Part shown: one piece after another, positions 1 through 9,500 of the stretch
How the letters are laid out: every line of letters starts with the position of its first letter
Numbering within the stretch: position 1 is the first letter of the stretch
NCBI GenBank assembly: GCA_964626055.1
Contig: CAZVDF010000001.1
Span: 1 to 64,000, forward strand
DNA length: 64,000 nucleotides
Direction: 5' to 3'
Source of the DNA: JAFGSG01 sp964626055
Lineage (GTDB): Bacteria; Spirochaetota; UBA4802; JAFGDQ01
Made by a program: the position numbers and the translations under genes
The notes under the pieces: generated by a model
The model's input: only the letters and a program-made list of their open reading frames with translations
The model's database searches: none
What the model was told of the DNA's origin: nothing

Positions 1-707
1 ATGCCGTATTTGGAAATTTCAACCAGCTCGCCCGGCTCTATCTCTCTCGTATACTCCGCGCTTATAATATCGAACGCGCATGTTTCCGATGCGAGTACAT
101 AGGCATCTCCAAGCCTGCCCAGGACGAGCGGCCTGAATCCGTTGGGGTCCCTAACGGCATAAATAGTGTCCCTGTTCATCACAAGAAGAGAGTAAGCACC
201 TTTGATCTGCTTAAGAGCGATTATCAGCGCTTCCAGAAAATCGCTTACTCCCGACCTTGCCATTAAATGAACTATTATTTCCGAGTCAATAGAAGTCTGG
301 AATATCGACCCTTCCTTTTCGAGGTTCTTTCTCAAAGAGGCTGTATTGACGAGATTGCCGTTATGGGAAAGCACCATAGGTCCGAGAATGGAATCCGCTC
401 TGAGAGGCTGGGCGTTCCTTAAGAATGACGATCCCGTCGTCGAGTAACGGTTATGCCCGATGGCCATATGCCCGCGGAGGTTAATGATGTCTTCCTCTTT
501 TTCAAAGACATCGGTAACCTCGCCCATGCCGGCGTATCTGTATATGCGTTCCCCGTCGGAAGACGCTATACCGGCGGATTCCTGGCCTCTGTGCTGAAGC
601 GTATAAAGGCCGAGATAGGCCAGGTTGGAAGCGTCATCACGCCCGAACACCCCGAATATACCGCATTCTTCTTTCGGTTTGCACTGTCCATTGCAAAAAT
701 TAATCAT
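1..707 (-). CDS. purF: Amidophosphoribosyltransferase, N-terminal part (cut by window edge)
   Basis: First enzyme of de novo purine synthesis: it moves the amide nitrogen of glutamine to PRPP to make phosphoribosylamine in the cytosol. About 235 residues are visible, all from the N-terminal Ntn-type glutamine amidohydrolase domain. After a 14-residue leader comes ECGIFGVFG, so Cys15 is the expected nucleophile exposed by propeptide removal, as in the Bacillus-type enzyme. Further family motifs are TLQHRGQESAG, GHNRYSTTG and SHNGNLVN, followed by DPNGFRPLVLG. The start at 707 is fixed by GGAGG just upstream (complement of 711-716). The phosphoribosyltransferase half lies outside the window. 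The leader contains two extra cysteines (C5, C9), of no known meaning. Identification is firm. Confidence 0.96.
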   Translation of the reverse strand, partial: MINFCNGQCKPKEECGIFGVFGRDDASNLAYLGLYTLQHRGQESAGIASSDGERIYRYAGMGEVTDVFEKEEDIINLRGHMAIGHNRYSTTGSSFLRNAQPLRADSILGPMVLSHNGNLVNTASLRKNLEKEGSIFQTSIDSEIIVHLMARSGVSDFLEALIIALKQIKGAYSLLVMNRDTIYAVRDPNGFRPLVLGRLGDAYVLASETCAFDIISAEYTREIEPGELVEISKYG

Positions 708-1042
708 TTATCCTCCGCCATACAATAACGATCGCACTATCATGAAAATCCTTTGCTTTGTAAATAAATATAATTCCAAAAGAAGCATTTTTTTATAAGA
801 AATTATAAAAACAGTATTTTTTTAATAAGATAATTGACTAATATGAAAGCATTTTTTAACATAAGTACGGTATTTATCGAATATAAACATTACGATTGGC
901 TATTAATTGTATTAAGATTTCTCCTGAGGAAGAGCATTTTGAAACTTTCTTTAATGGCTATTAATTTTTCAGGATTTCTTGCCGCTGTAGGTTATGGCCG
1001 ATCGCGAAAGAGACTTAACTATTATATCCCAGGAGTTGATGT
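708..1042. other. Divergent intergenic region, no confident gene
   Basis: This AT-rich stretch separates purF (minus) from the hypothetical gene at 1043 (plus). A weak promoter-like pair, TTGACT at 834-839 and TAACAT at 857-862 (17 bp spacer), could drive the 1043 gene. A 70-codon open frame at 834-1046 lies here but has no good ribosome-binding site and no recognisable motif. I see no RNA gene. Confidence 0.35.
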
Positions 1043-1651
1043 ATGAAGGTTATTCATATCATTAAAAAAATTGAAAATATCGACGAGGATATCAAAGAAC
1101 TCCGGAAACTGGAGAAATCTCTCGCAAAGGATAAATCTTTTTCGACCCCGATCTATATATCGATTGAAAAGCAGATAAACATATTGCTCGGCGACAGGAT
1201 CAAAATGCTTGAATTAACGATATCCAATCCCCCTCCAAACCTGCTGAAAGAAATCGAAGGAACGGAACCGGTTGAAACAGTAGAGAAAAAAACCGCTAAA
1301 CCTGCAAAGCAGCCCGTTAAAACAGCTAAAAAAATGAAGCCGAAAAAAGAGCGGCCCGCTCCCATGACCGCCGAAGAGCTGGATGAAATGGAAGAGATCG
1401 ACGATATCGGCATTTTAACGCAGGACTTAATAGACGAAAAATTCGCAAGGCTTAAAGAAGAAAAAGATATTAATGATAAAAAAAATTCCCCGGCGCTTCA
1501 CGGTAAAGAGGATGATGAAGACATAAAGGACGAAAGCATAAAACTTCTGGACGTTGCGCTTGAGAACGGTAGTCTTAACAAGGCATCCATAGAAAAAGAA
1601 AGGAAGAAAGTAAGATTTTTTAAGGATAATTTCCCCGGCGGAGACTACTAG
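1043..1651 (+). CDS. Hypothetical charged protein with N-terminal coiled coil
   Basis: Not recognised. The 202-residue product starts with an amphipathic, probably coiled-coil helix (residues about 1-60, rich in Lys, Glu, Ile, Leu). A low-complexity Lys/Pro/Ala linker follows (about 75-110), then a very acidic segment around EELDEMEEIDDIG, and a charged C-terminus. There is no signal peptide or membrane segment, so it is probably cytoplasmic. AGGAG seven bases before the ATG supports the start. It ends 3 nt from the stop of the convergent adenylate cyclase gene. Composition suggests a flexible scaffold or nucleic-acid/protein binding protein, but that is only inference. Confidence 0.7.
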   Translation: MKVIHIIKKIENIDEDIKELRKLEKSLAKDKSFSTPIYISIEKQINILLGDRIKMLELTISNPPPNLLKEIEGTEPVETVEKKTAKPAKQPVKTAKKMKPKKERPAPMTAEELDEMEEIDDIGILTQDLIDEKFARLKEEKDINDKKNSPALHGKEDDEDIKDESIKLLDVALENGSLNKASIEKERKKVRFFKDNFPGGDY

Positions 1652-1654
1652 AGG

Positions 1655-4399
1655 TTAAAGTTTTTTCATTCCCTTCTCGATCATGGATTCGATTTTACAT
1701 TTCTCCCAAAAATAAGCTGTGCTTTCCATCACAGTCTGGCTTTTGTTGCCGGAGAACGCGATATCCCTGACAACACTGGTTACGGCAATGCCTTTTTTCC
1801 TGTCATGAATCAGCCTGACGGAAATTTTCCCCAGATCTTTAAAAGACACGGGTCCCGATGACGTCCTGTCCTGATAGATAATATTATAAAAAGTCTCATT
1901 CCCGCGTTTCTCAATTACTGCTGAAAGCCCGCGTTTATTCTCGGAAACCAGTATCAGTTTCCCTTTAATGTTCGCGGTTTCATCCGAGACAGTCAGTTCC
2001 CCGAATTTATCGGTTTTTATTTTATTGATCTTTACTTCATTCTTTCTGCCGTTTTTTTGCTCAAAAGCTTTTCCGATACGCTTGAATAAATTCTGGCAAA
2101 AATCGTAAAGATATATCAGGAACTCTTCCTTCATAGTAACGGGCTTAATAAACGAGAAAACATTGCCCGTTTCATTTATTATATATGCAATTAATAAATT
2201 CCCCTTTTCTTCGTAGGCAGCTGATATGGAATTTTTTTCCGCAAGGCTGGTTAATGCGGTAAGAGGGGTAAATGCCGTATCGCCCGAGAAGAATCCGTAA
2301 GTGATCTGTTTTTTCGGTTTTAACGTAACCGCTGTTAAAAGGCTCACAAAATTAGGATATACTTCAAGCTCTGTTTTCTCCCCGTCCCGCGTTATCATTA
2401 TAAATTTATTCCGGACAATTGCGACGAAACGGGCGGATAGAAAATTTTTATTCTCGACTATTGCGGAATATGCCTCTTTAAACAGGCTTATTATTCTTTT
2501 ATACGGTTTTTTATACGGATCCGGGGTATTTATGGTGCAGTAATCTTCAAAATTTTTCTTTAACCTGTTGCCGTCCTTCAAAACAGTGAAGAGTATATTT
2601 ATAATATCTTCTTCCGAGCGGTATTCTTTTAAATACGATTCGCCCCAGCTGGTATGATAAAGAAAATGTACCGTCTGGATTTCCTCGGTATTTTCAAGAT
2701 CAAAATTCAATATGATGAAGCTTAAAAGATTGAAAACCGGCTCCATAAAATATTTGTTTTTCAATACTATTCGTTCTTCCGTAAAGAAATTGGAGCTCTG
2801 GTCAAGAAGGCTGAGAACCTGCTGCTGGTTGATTCTTGTGTATCCCGACTGTATATTTAATCTGGAAAATGTAGGATAATATATCTGGTTCAATGATGTC
2901 CATACAAGGAGTTTAAGAAGATTATTTTCCGTTTTCAATGTCGTGGTAATGAAACTATCCGTTTTTACGACATTTCTTTTATACAATCTCCATTCAATAT
3001 TGTTTACAGTCTCGTTTACCGGTTCAATGTAGAGTACAGGCTCGGATGGGGTATCCTTGAAAGTAATAAACTGCTCTATTTTCTCCGGCTCGCGCTTGAA
3101 GTGTGTCTTGATTTTTCTGGTTAACAGCAAAAAATCGTTTTCCGAGACTTTTTTCGACAGTTTCAGCGACGGGAACTGCTCGGAAATATTTTTATAGCTC
3201 AGCAGCATTATCTTTTTGACCGAATCCCAGAAATCCATGACTTTATTGAAATCCCAGGTATCGAAGTTGTCAAGATCGGTCACAGCATCCATATTCCATT
3301 TCCATTCTTTTACATACTGGAACATTATCTCGACTTTGTAAGGAATATTTTTATTGTCTTTGACGCCCACGTATTTGGAAAGCTGAGGATCTATTTTCAG
3401 ATACAGATTCTTTTTAAGCATATCCAGAAGATTTTTATCATGGATCTTTGAACTGTAAAACTCGTAGACTTCGGAAAACATCATAAGATATGAGTCCAGC
3501 ACAGTATTGTTAAAATCGCCTTTTTGCACGCTTGTTTTGACCTTCTGGCTCATCAGCATGGAGTCATCCGAAGAAGTAAGATATTTTTCCAGCAATCCGA
3601 TTTTTATTAAGGATTTAAATGGGTTGCCCAGGGATTTAATGATCTGAAATAATGCGGCTCCCAGAAAATCTTCTTTTGAAATTTCATACAGGTTGCCGAG
3701 GTCGACAAAATCATTTTCCGTCATTTCCCCGGGGAGCCGGGCAAATAATTCATTGTATTCTTTATCTTTGGTGAACTGGGGAACTACCCACCAGAAAGGG
3801 ATTTTGCCGCATATAATGATCGAGCTTCTGAAAAATTCGTCTTTCAATACGGCGCCCACGGTTGAGCCGAATCCTTCCTCTTCGTCTTCCGCAAAAACAT
3901 TCTGTTTTACAAGGTCGACATCATTAATAAAAATATGTACCGGGAGTTTAATTTCGGAGGCGGCCCATTTCTGCACGGCATCGACTTTGCTTTTGAAAAG
4001 CCCGAATGATTCCTTTGTCGCTTCGCTGCGATCTACGCAAACCCAGTAATCAAAATCGGATTTTTTATTATAAGCGATGGTTCCTATGCTGCCCATCACG
4101 GCCAGCATCTGTATAAACGGCTTTGGGGTCTTCTGGATTTCCACGGTCGTGGCCGGGTACTTTCCGCGAATAAATCTTTTTGTGTCGTCATCCAGCTCAT
4201 AGTTGACGATCCCGATTGGCACGTTCCCTTCAATATAACCCGGAAATTTTTTATGATTTACGCTCAGCAGGAATGGTATGGAATTAATTACTTTTTTGGT
4301 ATTGGTATTGCCGACAAACTGCTGAAATCTCTGGAATTTGATTTTATTAAATTCAAGAAATTTATTTTTATTGTTTTCAATTACTTCAAAAAAGTTCAT
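1655..4399 (-). CDS. cyaA: Class I adenylate cyclase
   Basis: Makes cAMP from ATP. The 914-residue product matches the class I (enterobacterial CyaA-type) layout. It has an N-terminal nucleotidyltransferase-like catalytic region with the GS pair at residues 103-104 (VMGSIGTIAY), and SDFDYWVCVD follows with the metal-binding aspartates at about 115 and 117. Downstream are a WAASEIKLPVHIFIND strand, an EEGFGSTVGAVLKDEF segment and the IPFWWVVP motif, all parallel to E. coli CyaA. Residues about 450-914 form a divergent C-terminal part with no motif I can name; E. coli uses this region for control by the glucose PTS. No membrane segment is seen. It lies upstream of two cNMP-binding GGDEF proteins in this window, which could be cAMP targets. 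Confidence 0.88.
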   Translation of the reverse strand: MNFFEVIENNKNKFLEFNKIKFQRFQQFVGNTNTKKVINSIPFLLSVNHKKFPGYIEGNVPIGIVNYELDDDTKRFIRGKYPATTVEIQKTPKPFIQMLAVMGSIGTIAYNKKSDFDYWVCVDRSEATKESFGLFKSKVDAVQKWAASEIKLPVHIFINDVDLVKQNVFAEDEEEGFGSTVGAVLKDEFFRSSIIICGKIPFWWVVPQFTKDKEYNELFARLPGEMTENDFVDLGNLYEISKEDFLGAALFQIIKSLGNPFKSLIKIGLLEKYLTSSDDSMLMSQKVKTSVQKGDFNNTVLDSYLMMFSEVYEFYSSKIHDKNLLDMLKKNLYLKIDPQLSKYVGVKDNKNIPYKVEIMFQYVKEWKWNMDAVTDLDNFDTWDFNKVMDFWDSVKKIMLLSYKNISEQFPSLKLSKKVSENDFLLLTRKIKTHFKREPEKIEQFITFKDTPSEPVLYIEPVNETVNNIEWRLYKRNVVKTDSFITTTLKTENNLLKLLVWTSLNQIYYPTFSRLNIQSGYTRINQQQVLSLLDQSSNFFTEERIVLKNKYFMEPVFNLLSFIILNFDLENTEEIQTVHFLYHTSWGESYLKEYRSEEDIINILFTVLKDGNRLKKNFEDYCTINTPDPYKKPYKRIISLFKEAYSAIVENKNFLSARFVAIVRNKFIMITRDGEKTELEVYPNFVSLLTAVTLKPKKQITYGFFSGDTAFTPLTALTSLAEKNSISAAYEEKGNLLIAYIINETGNVFSFIKPVTMKEEFLIYLYDFCQNLFKRIGKAFEQKNGRKNEVKINKIKTDKFGELTVSDETANIKGKLILVSENKRGLSAVIEKRGNETFYNIIYQDRTSSGPVSFKDLGKISVRLIHDRKKGIAVTSVVRDIAFSGNKSQTVMESTAYFWEKCKIESMIEKGMKKL

Positions 4400-4491
4400 A
4401 TTCTTATTTGTAATACTTGCTCATTTTGTCCGACTTTTTTCAATGTAAGTATAATACGGTTTTATTTTATTATTCAACCGGCAGCGGCAGC

Positions 4492-5514
4492 TTATAATCC
4501 CGTAATTATATCCGTAACAAGTCCGAATATCGGATTCGATGCGAGATTATTCGAATAACCGGAACTTTTGATGCGACGGTCTGTTTCCTGAATTAAAGGG
4601 AATACTTTATTAATGCTGTCCGACGGGAACCTCTTCGCACACTCGAGGAACGATTTTGCGTTTCTCGGAATAATCCCGATCTGCTGAATTGCAGCTTCGC
4701 TGTTTAAATCTTTTTTTGTCAGGTCATTATATTTTTCGATCAGCTCAGCCTGCCTCATGATTATTTTCAATAATGCCAGTTCGTGGATCCCGTTGTCAAG
4801 CACCTTCGCCAGTTCCCGAAAGCAGTTAATATCTTTACGGAATAAAGAATCAACGAATTCAAAAATGGAGACATCTTTTGTATCGCTTATATATTCCTTA
4901 ATCAATCCGGCGGTTACGGCTTTTTCGCCTGACTCCAGCAGCATTTCAATTGCCTCGTCAACTTTTTTAATGTCCCTTCCTGTCAGATTTATCAGGTCAT
5001 TGACCGCTGCAATTTCGATCTTCATATTCTTTTTTTTGATTGAATTGATTATATAAGCGGAAATATCGCTGTCGAAAAGTCTCCAGAATTGAACGATTTT
5101 TAATTTTTTCATATCTTTGACGTCAATTACCGTCGGCGGTTTGTTTTCCTGGCTTGTCATGATCAGCACATTAGTCTCCGGGAGCGAATTTATCACTTCT
5201 TTTAACAACGCTTTATCGCTGCCTTTTGATTTCAGGGAATCGACATTCAGCATAATGCAAATCTTACTTTCAGAGAACATCGATGCCGATAACGCGAATT
5301 CCGCAGCATCCTCGAATTCCCCGGTTTCAAGATGAAATCTGCGCGTGGAATATTTTTTTTCATCCTCGCTTCTTATTTTCATATCCGTAATTCTGTCGAT
5401 TATCTTGTCTTTTTCTCCTTCTTCTTCACCGAGGAAAAGGTAAACGCTTTCCAGCCTGCCTGAGTTAAGCTCCGCGGCAAGCTGCTTCGAATTCGGATAT
5501 CTTTGATATGTCAT
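4492..5514 (-). CDS. holA: DNA polymerase III delta subunit
   Basis: Clamp-loader delta subunit, which opens the sliding clamp during replication. The 340-residue product begins MTYQRYPNSKQLAAEL and has the family opening with a strand and loop VYLFLGEEEGEKDKIID in place of a true Walker A. NVLIMTSQENKPP and the helical C-terminal third, ending in GYSNNLASNPIFGLV, are also typical. I chose the ATG at 5514, not the longer in-frame start at 5535, because GAGGG precedes it and it sits directly behind the lptE stop (5516-5518). This lptE-holA order is common in Gram-negative bacteria and suggests a shared transcript. Identification is confident although sequence similarity in this family is low. 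Confidence 0.88.
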   Translation of the reverse strand: MTYQRYPNSKQLAAELNSGRLESVYLFLGEEEGEKDKIIDRITDMKIRSEDEKKYSTRRFHLETGEFEDAAEFALSASMFSESKICIMLNVDSLKSKGSDKALLKEVINSLPETNVLIMTSQENKPPTVIDVKDMKKLKIVQFWRLFDSDISAYIINSIKKKNMKIEIAAVNDLINLTGRDIKKVDEAIEMLLESGEKAVTAGLIKEYISDTKDVSIFEFVDSLFRKDINCFRELAKVLDNGIHELALLKIIMRQAELIEKYNDLTKKDLNSEAAIQQIGIIPRNAKSFLECAKRFPSDSINKVFPLIQETDRRIKSSGYSNNLASNPIFGLVTDIITGL

Positions 5515-5515
5515 T

Positions 5516-6130
5516 TCACTTTTTCCCTCTTTCAAGCGGAGTCAACAGCCTGGTATACCAGCCGTCTATGATTTTAAGAGCTATTCTTTTTGCGAGATCG
5601 TCAAGGACTTTATCCTGCACCTGTATCTCCGAACTGATCGGAGGGATTACATCCGAAAATTCTTCAAAAGCCTGGATACTGCCGTCGGAAAATATCTCTT
5701 TTGATTTTTTTAAATCAATTAATTTAACGGAAGCCACAATCCTGAGTCTTTTTTTAACGGGTTTATCGAAACCGTTATATTTTACGGGCTGGACATGGTA
5801 AGAAGTAATCATTCCCTTCAATAACAAATCCGGGTCATCATTTTCGGAAACAGCGGCAAGTCTTCCGTCGGTTGTTATCTGTTCCTTCAGCCTTGAATCA
5901 AGTTTAAGCGGGATGGAAAACTGATCGGTAAAATTATTGAATACGGGTATGAATATTTTATTCGCTTCCCTGGGTATAACAGGCTCGCCTTTGAAAGTCT
6001 TTAATACATCTTTAACCGACGAAGTATTTTCATTCCCCGCGGTAATGCAGCCTGAAAGGATTATCGAAACAAATGTCAGGGCGAAAACGGTTTTTTTTAC
6101 TGACGATTTTTTACAAAGATTTAGGAACAT
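5516..6130 (-). CDS. lptE: LptE-like outer-membrane lipoprotein
   Basis: Predicted partner of LptD in inserting lipopolysaccharide into the outer membrane. The 204-residue product has a signal peptide with hydrophobic stretch VFALTFVSIILSG and a lipobox cysteine at residue 28 (LSGC). The mature part contains IFIPVFNNFTDQFSIPLKLDSRLKE, rich in the beta-alpha pattern of the LptE fold (strand, then helix binding a periplasmic loop), and a C-terminal helix VLDDLAKRIALKIIDGWY. It runs straight into holA with the next ATG 1 nt past the stop, which is the usual genomic context of lptE. The family is poorly conserved, so the call rests on lipobox, size, pattern and context together. Confidence 0.82.
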   Translation of the reverse strand: MFLNLCKKSSVKKTVFALTFVSIILSGCITAGNENTSSVKDVLKTFKGEPVIPREANKIFIPVFNNFTDQFSIPLKLDSRLKEQITTDGRLAAVSENDDPDLLLKGMITSYHVQPVKYNGFDKPVKKRLRIVASVKLIDLKKSKEIFSDGSIQAFEEFSDVIPPISSEIQVQDKVLDDLAKRIALKIIDGWYTRLLTPLERGKK

Positions 6131-6283
6131 AATCTTTAAATTTAATAAAAAAATTCTAATAAAATCAAACTATTTACCGACAATAAACGTATATCATTTT
6201 ATACTCTTATTTCCAGGTCTTCTTTAATTGGTAATATTGCACTCGATTATACAACAAATAATTAATGAAGACAAAAAATAAAT

Positions 6284-6314
6284 AAAAAACGGGATACCAA
6301 ATATCCCGTTTTTT
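6284..6314 (-). terminator. Bidirectional intrinsic terminator
   Basis: A 13-bp stem (AAAAAACGGGATA with its complement) around a 5-nt loop, flanked by A and T runs on both sides. It lies downstream of the minus-strand amylase/glycogen synthase fusion and upstream of lptE, so on the minus strand it would end the fusion transcript. Confidence 0.85.
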
Positions 6315-6388
6315 ATTTCAAGGCGCTTTCAATTAGCTGCACAAATCGATTGAATTGTATAGGGCTGTGCAAAATCCTTTATTATTAA

Positions 6389-6478
6389 GAAATTCGATTA
6401 TATCGCTGAAATTTTCTGCGGAACTCGGCCTTCGGCCTCAGACAGTCCTCGAAAATTTCAGCGATATAATCGAATTTC
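6389..6478 (+). repeat. Palindromic-arm element, copy A (short core)
   Basis: Two perfectly complementary 28-bp arms (6389-6416 and 6451-6478) enclose a 34-nt core (6417-6450). The core begins TGCGGAACTCGG, holds a GGCC-TTC-GGCC mini-hairpin and ends CAGACAGTCCTC. Copy B at 26895 has the same core with one base changed but arms of unrelated sequence. The element lies 60 bp behind the stop of the fusion gene and 75 bp before the intrinsic terminator, so it would be transcribed in its 3' untranslated region. Confidence 0.9.
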
Positions 6479-6539
6479 GATGTAATATTTAAAGCTGGTT
6501 TTGTTTTAAAACAGTCCATAATACGCATTGAAATAATTA

Positions 6540-9500
6540 TTATCTTATTACCTCTCTGAATTTATATATTTCTTCTACATATTTCCTTGCGGATACATCC
6601 CAATAGTTGATGGAGTTTTCCGCAATAATTCTTGCTTTGTAAATGATATCGTCGCCGCTATTCTTTAAAAATCCGCAGGCTCTTTCCACGGCATCATAAA
6701 ACGCCCAGGGGCTGAAATCCGTGAATAAAAATCCGTTCCCCTGCACTTTGGTGCCGCTCACATTTACGGGGAATACGGTGTCTCTTAAGCCGCCGGTGGC
6801 GCGTGCGATTACAAAGCATCCGCACGCCATGGCTTCCAGCTGCGAGATCCCGCCGGGCTCGCTCATAGACGGCATGCAAAAATAATCGCATGACAAAAGC
6901 GGGATATTGACGTCCTGGAAGCCGAACGACATGGATATCCTGTCAGGATAATGTTTGCTCATGAGATATAATCCGTGCGCTATCTCTTCTCCCCTGTTAT
7001 CGCCCGAAGACACCGCCCCGCCGATAATCGCCTGGCATCCCAGCTTTGCGAATATGCCTTCGGAAGCTTCGAGCATGAGCTGGTAACCCTTCTGTTCGGA
7101 TATCCTGTGGATCATGCATAAAAGCACGATGTCCGGATCCACTTTGAAATTTTTCTCGAGCTGAAGAATGAGCTTATTGATCATTCTCCTGACGATATAT
7201 TTTCGTTTTTCATCCTTTAATTTATTTATAGCCCTGATGCCGAGAGTCATTTCAGGATATCTGCTTTCTATTTTTTCTCTTAATAGATTATGCCTCTTGA
7301 GATATTCGATCAGTCTCGGATAACCGCGCTCCAAAAAACGCGATTCCCTGTATTTCTCGTTTACCCTTTTCCTGAAATCCTTGCCTATACCGTTGCTTAT
7401 CCCGAGCACGTTTCTCAATACGCGTTCGAGGCCGTCGCATGCCCTTTCGATCTGCAAAGCATATGAAGGGCTGACTGTGACGACTTTATCCGCGAATCTG
7501 ATCCCTGCAGCCATGCAATTAATCCTGTCGGGATGAACCGGATCGGCAAACTCTCCGGCTCTCCATGAAGGCATATTAAATAAATCGAAAAGATTTAATC
7601 CGTTTTCAAAAAATTGAAAAGAATCGAAATACTGCCAGCCGCCGTTGTGTATTATATGCAGGAATTTCGTCATGGAAAAGCTGGGCGAGCTCATATAAAA
7701 ATGATCCGATCGCAATATGCCGTTAAAAAGCCCGGCATATGCATCGTTCGTGAAAGTAAAATAAGGCTTCAGATCAAATTTAACTATAACCTCTATGGAA
7801 GCCCTCGCAAAAGCGATCCTTCTCCTCATTTTTTCGACGGCTGTTACTCCCCAGTACAGGCCGTCGAAAAACTCGTGATGATCCAGAAGAAAATACCTGA
7901 TGCCGTCCACAATGCCGGAGTGGACACCGACAGTATATTCGGTCTGCTGGATCCTGAAATTTACGTTTATTCCAGTATATTTTACGTCATATTTTTCAAC
8001 GGCATCGAGCATTTTTGATACTGCCTTATCGCTTCCGTGTCTATAATAACCTGTGATCACGTATACTTCTTCTCCCTGCTTGACAAGCTCGCGAGGGAGT
8101 TCGTAAACGACATTTGCCAGACCGCCGCTCTTGGAGAAAGGCTCGGCTTCCGCGGATAAAAATATAATTGCGCCTGTCCTGTTATGGACTTTGATATATT
8201 CGGCAATTTTTCTCAGGCTTTCATCAGGATGGGAGGATAAATAATTAATATATCCCAGGACAATATCCTTTTCAATGATGCCGTAGTTGCAGATATGGAA
8301 AAGAGAACGTTTAATACCGAGCTCAGGAATATCCTTAATATCATAACTGCTGTTTTGAAAAAGCGGTTTTAGAGTCAGCAGGAATCCGGCAAAATCATCG
8401 TAGGAATTTATTTTAGACGCTAATTCCTTAAAAGCGAAGTTCGAAGCAAAATGCCGCACATCGGAGATAGTACACATACGCACATAGGAATCCCTTAAAA
8501 AATCACGGTAATAGTCGCCTATATCGCTCAACTCTATAACCTGAAGCAGTTTAATCCTGTCGGTATATGAGACTGTCGTGGAGAGCCGGCTTGTTTTAAG
8601 CTCATAGCCCGCGTAGAAACTGCTGGCGCCGGTGATCTGCGAATAAAGCGGGTCGGCTATCTTGTAAAAAGCGCCGTCTTTAACGGGCAGAACTGGATTA
8701 TCGAACTGAAGCGAAACTTGCTGATTTGCGTCCGCAAAGTTAAAAACGCCTATCCAGATGTCGTCGCCGGAAAAGTTGATTGCTGCCGCAGCCATGTTGT
8801 TGTTTGTCCAGATGAGGTAACCTTTGCCTTTTGTTTTTCTGTGGAATTCATACCATTCCCTGTAAAAGGGATAAACGCTGCGGTTTGCCGCGTTTTCGAA
8901 TTGATTCCAGTTCACGTAAATATTATCCAGAAAGACCTTCCAGCCCTCGCCTTCCGCGCTTCCTTCGTAATCCATTATTATATTGCTCATGAACATCGTG
9001 AGCCCCACGGCAGCCCTCAGTCCCCTGTGCCCGAAAGTATTCAGCGCCCTTCTTTCATCATGATTCCCGAGTATGCCGAGAAGTTCGGTACCCGGCGGCA
9101 GTACGGAAGGAAAATAATGATCGTAGATATGATAAATTTCCCTTACATCGGTTTTTCCGTGGATAATATTTTCACAAATCTTGAAGAGAGCGGAATTGTA
9201 AGGAACAATGCCCGCTCTCGTGAGGTACTTTTCATGTCCCCAGTAGCATTCCGCGATGTTAAGAAAAAAATCCTTGTTTTTCTCCCTGAGTTTTCTTTCT
9301 ATGCTTAGCATAAAATAATAATGAAATGGAACGGCAATCGTGTCCCTGCACGCGGAATCATAATAGCCTGTCGTAATAAAATGCCCGTCCTCCTTATCGT
9401 TAACGATAATCCTGCCTTCCGCCATTTCTTCGTGGGTTCTTTTGCTGCCGTTGATATAAGGATAATTATTCCGCTTCATCATTATAGGAACAGCATGGGC

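Noticed and set aside
834..1046. Short plus-strand open frame of 70 codons before the hypothetical gene
   Set aside because: No ribosome-binding site, no recognisable motif, and it overlaps both a likely promoter and the next start codon.
8718..9308. Long open frame antisense to the GH13 domain
   Set aside because: The minus strand carries clear GH13 motifs in this stretch; the antisense frame has no motif or ribosome-binding site.
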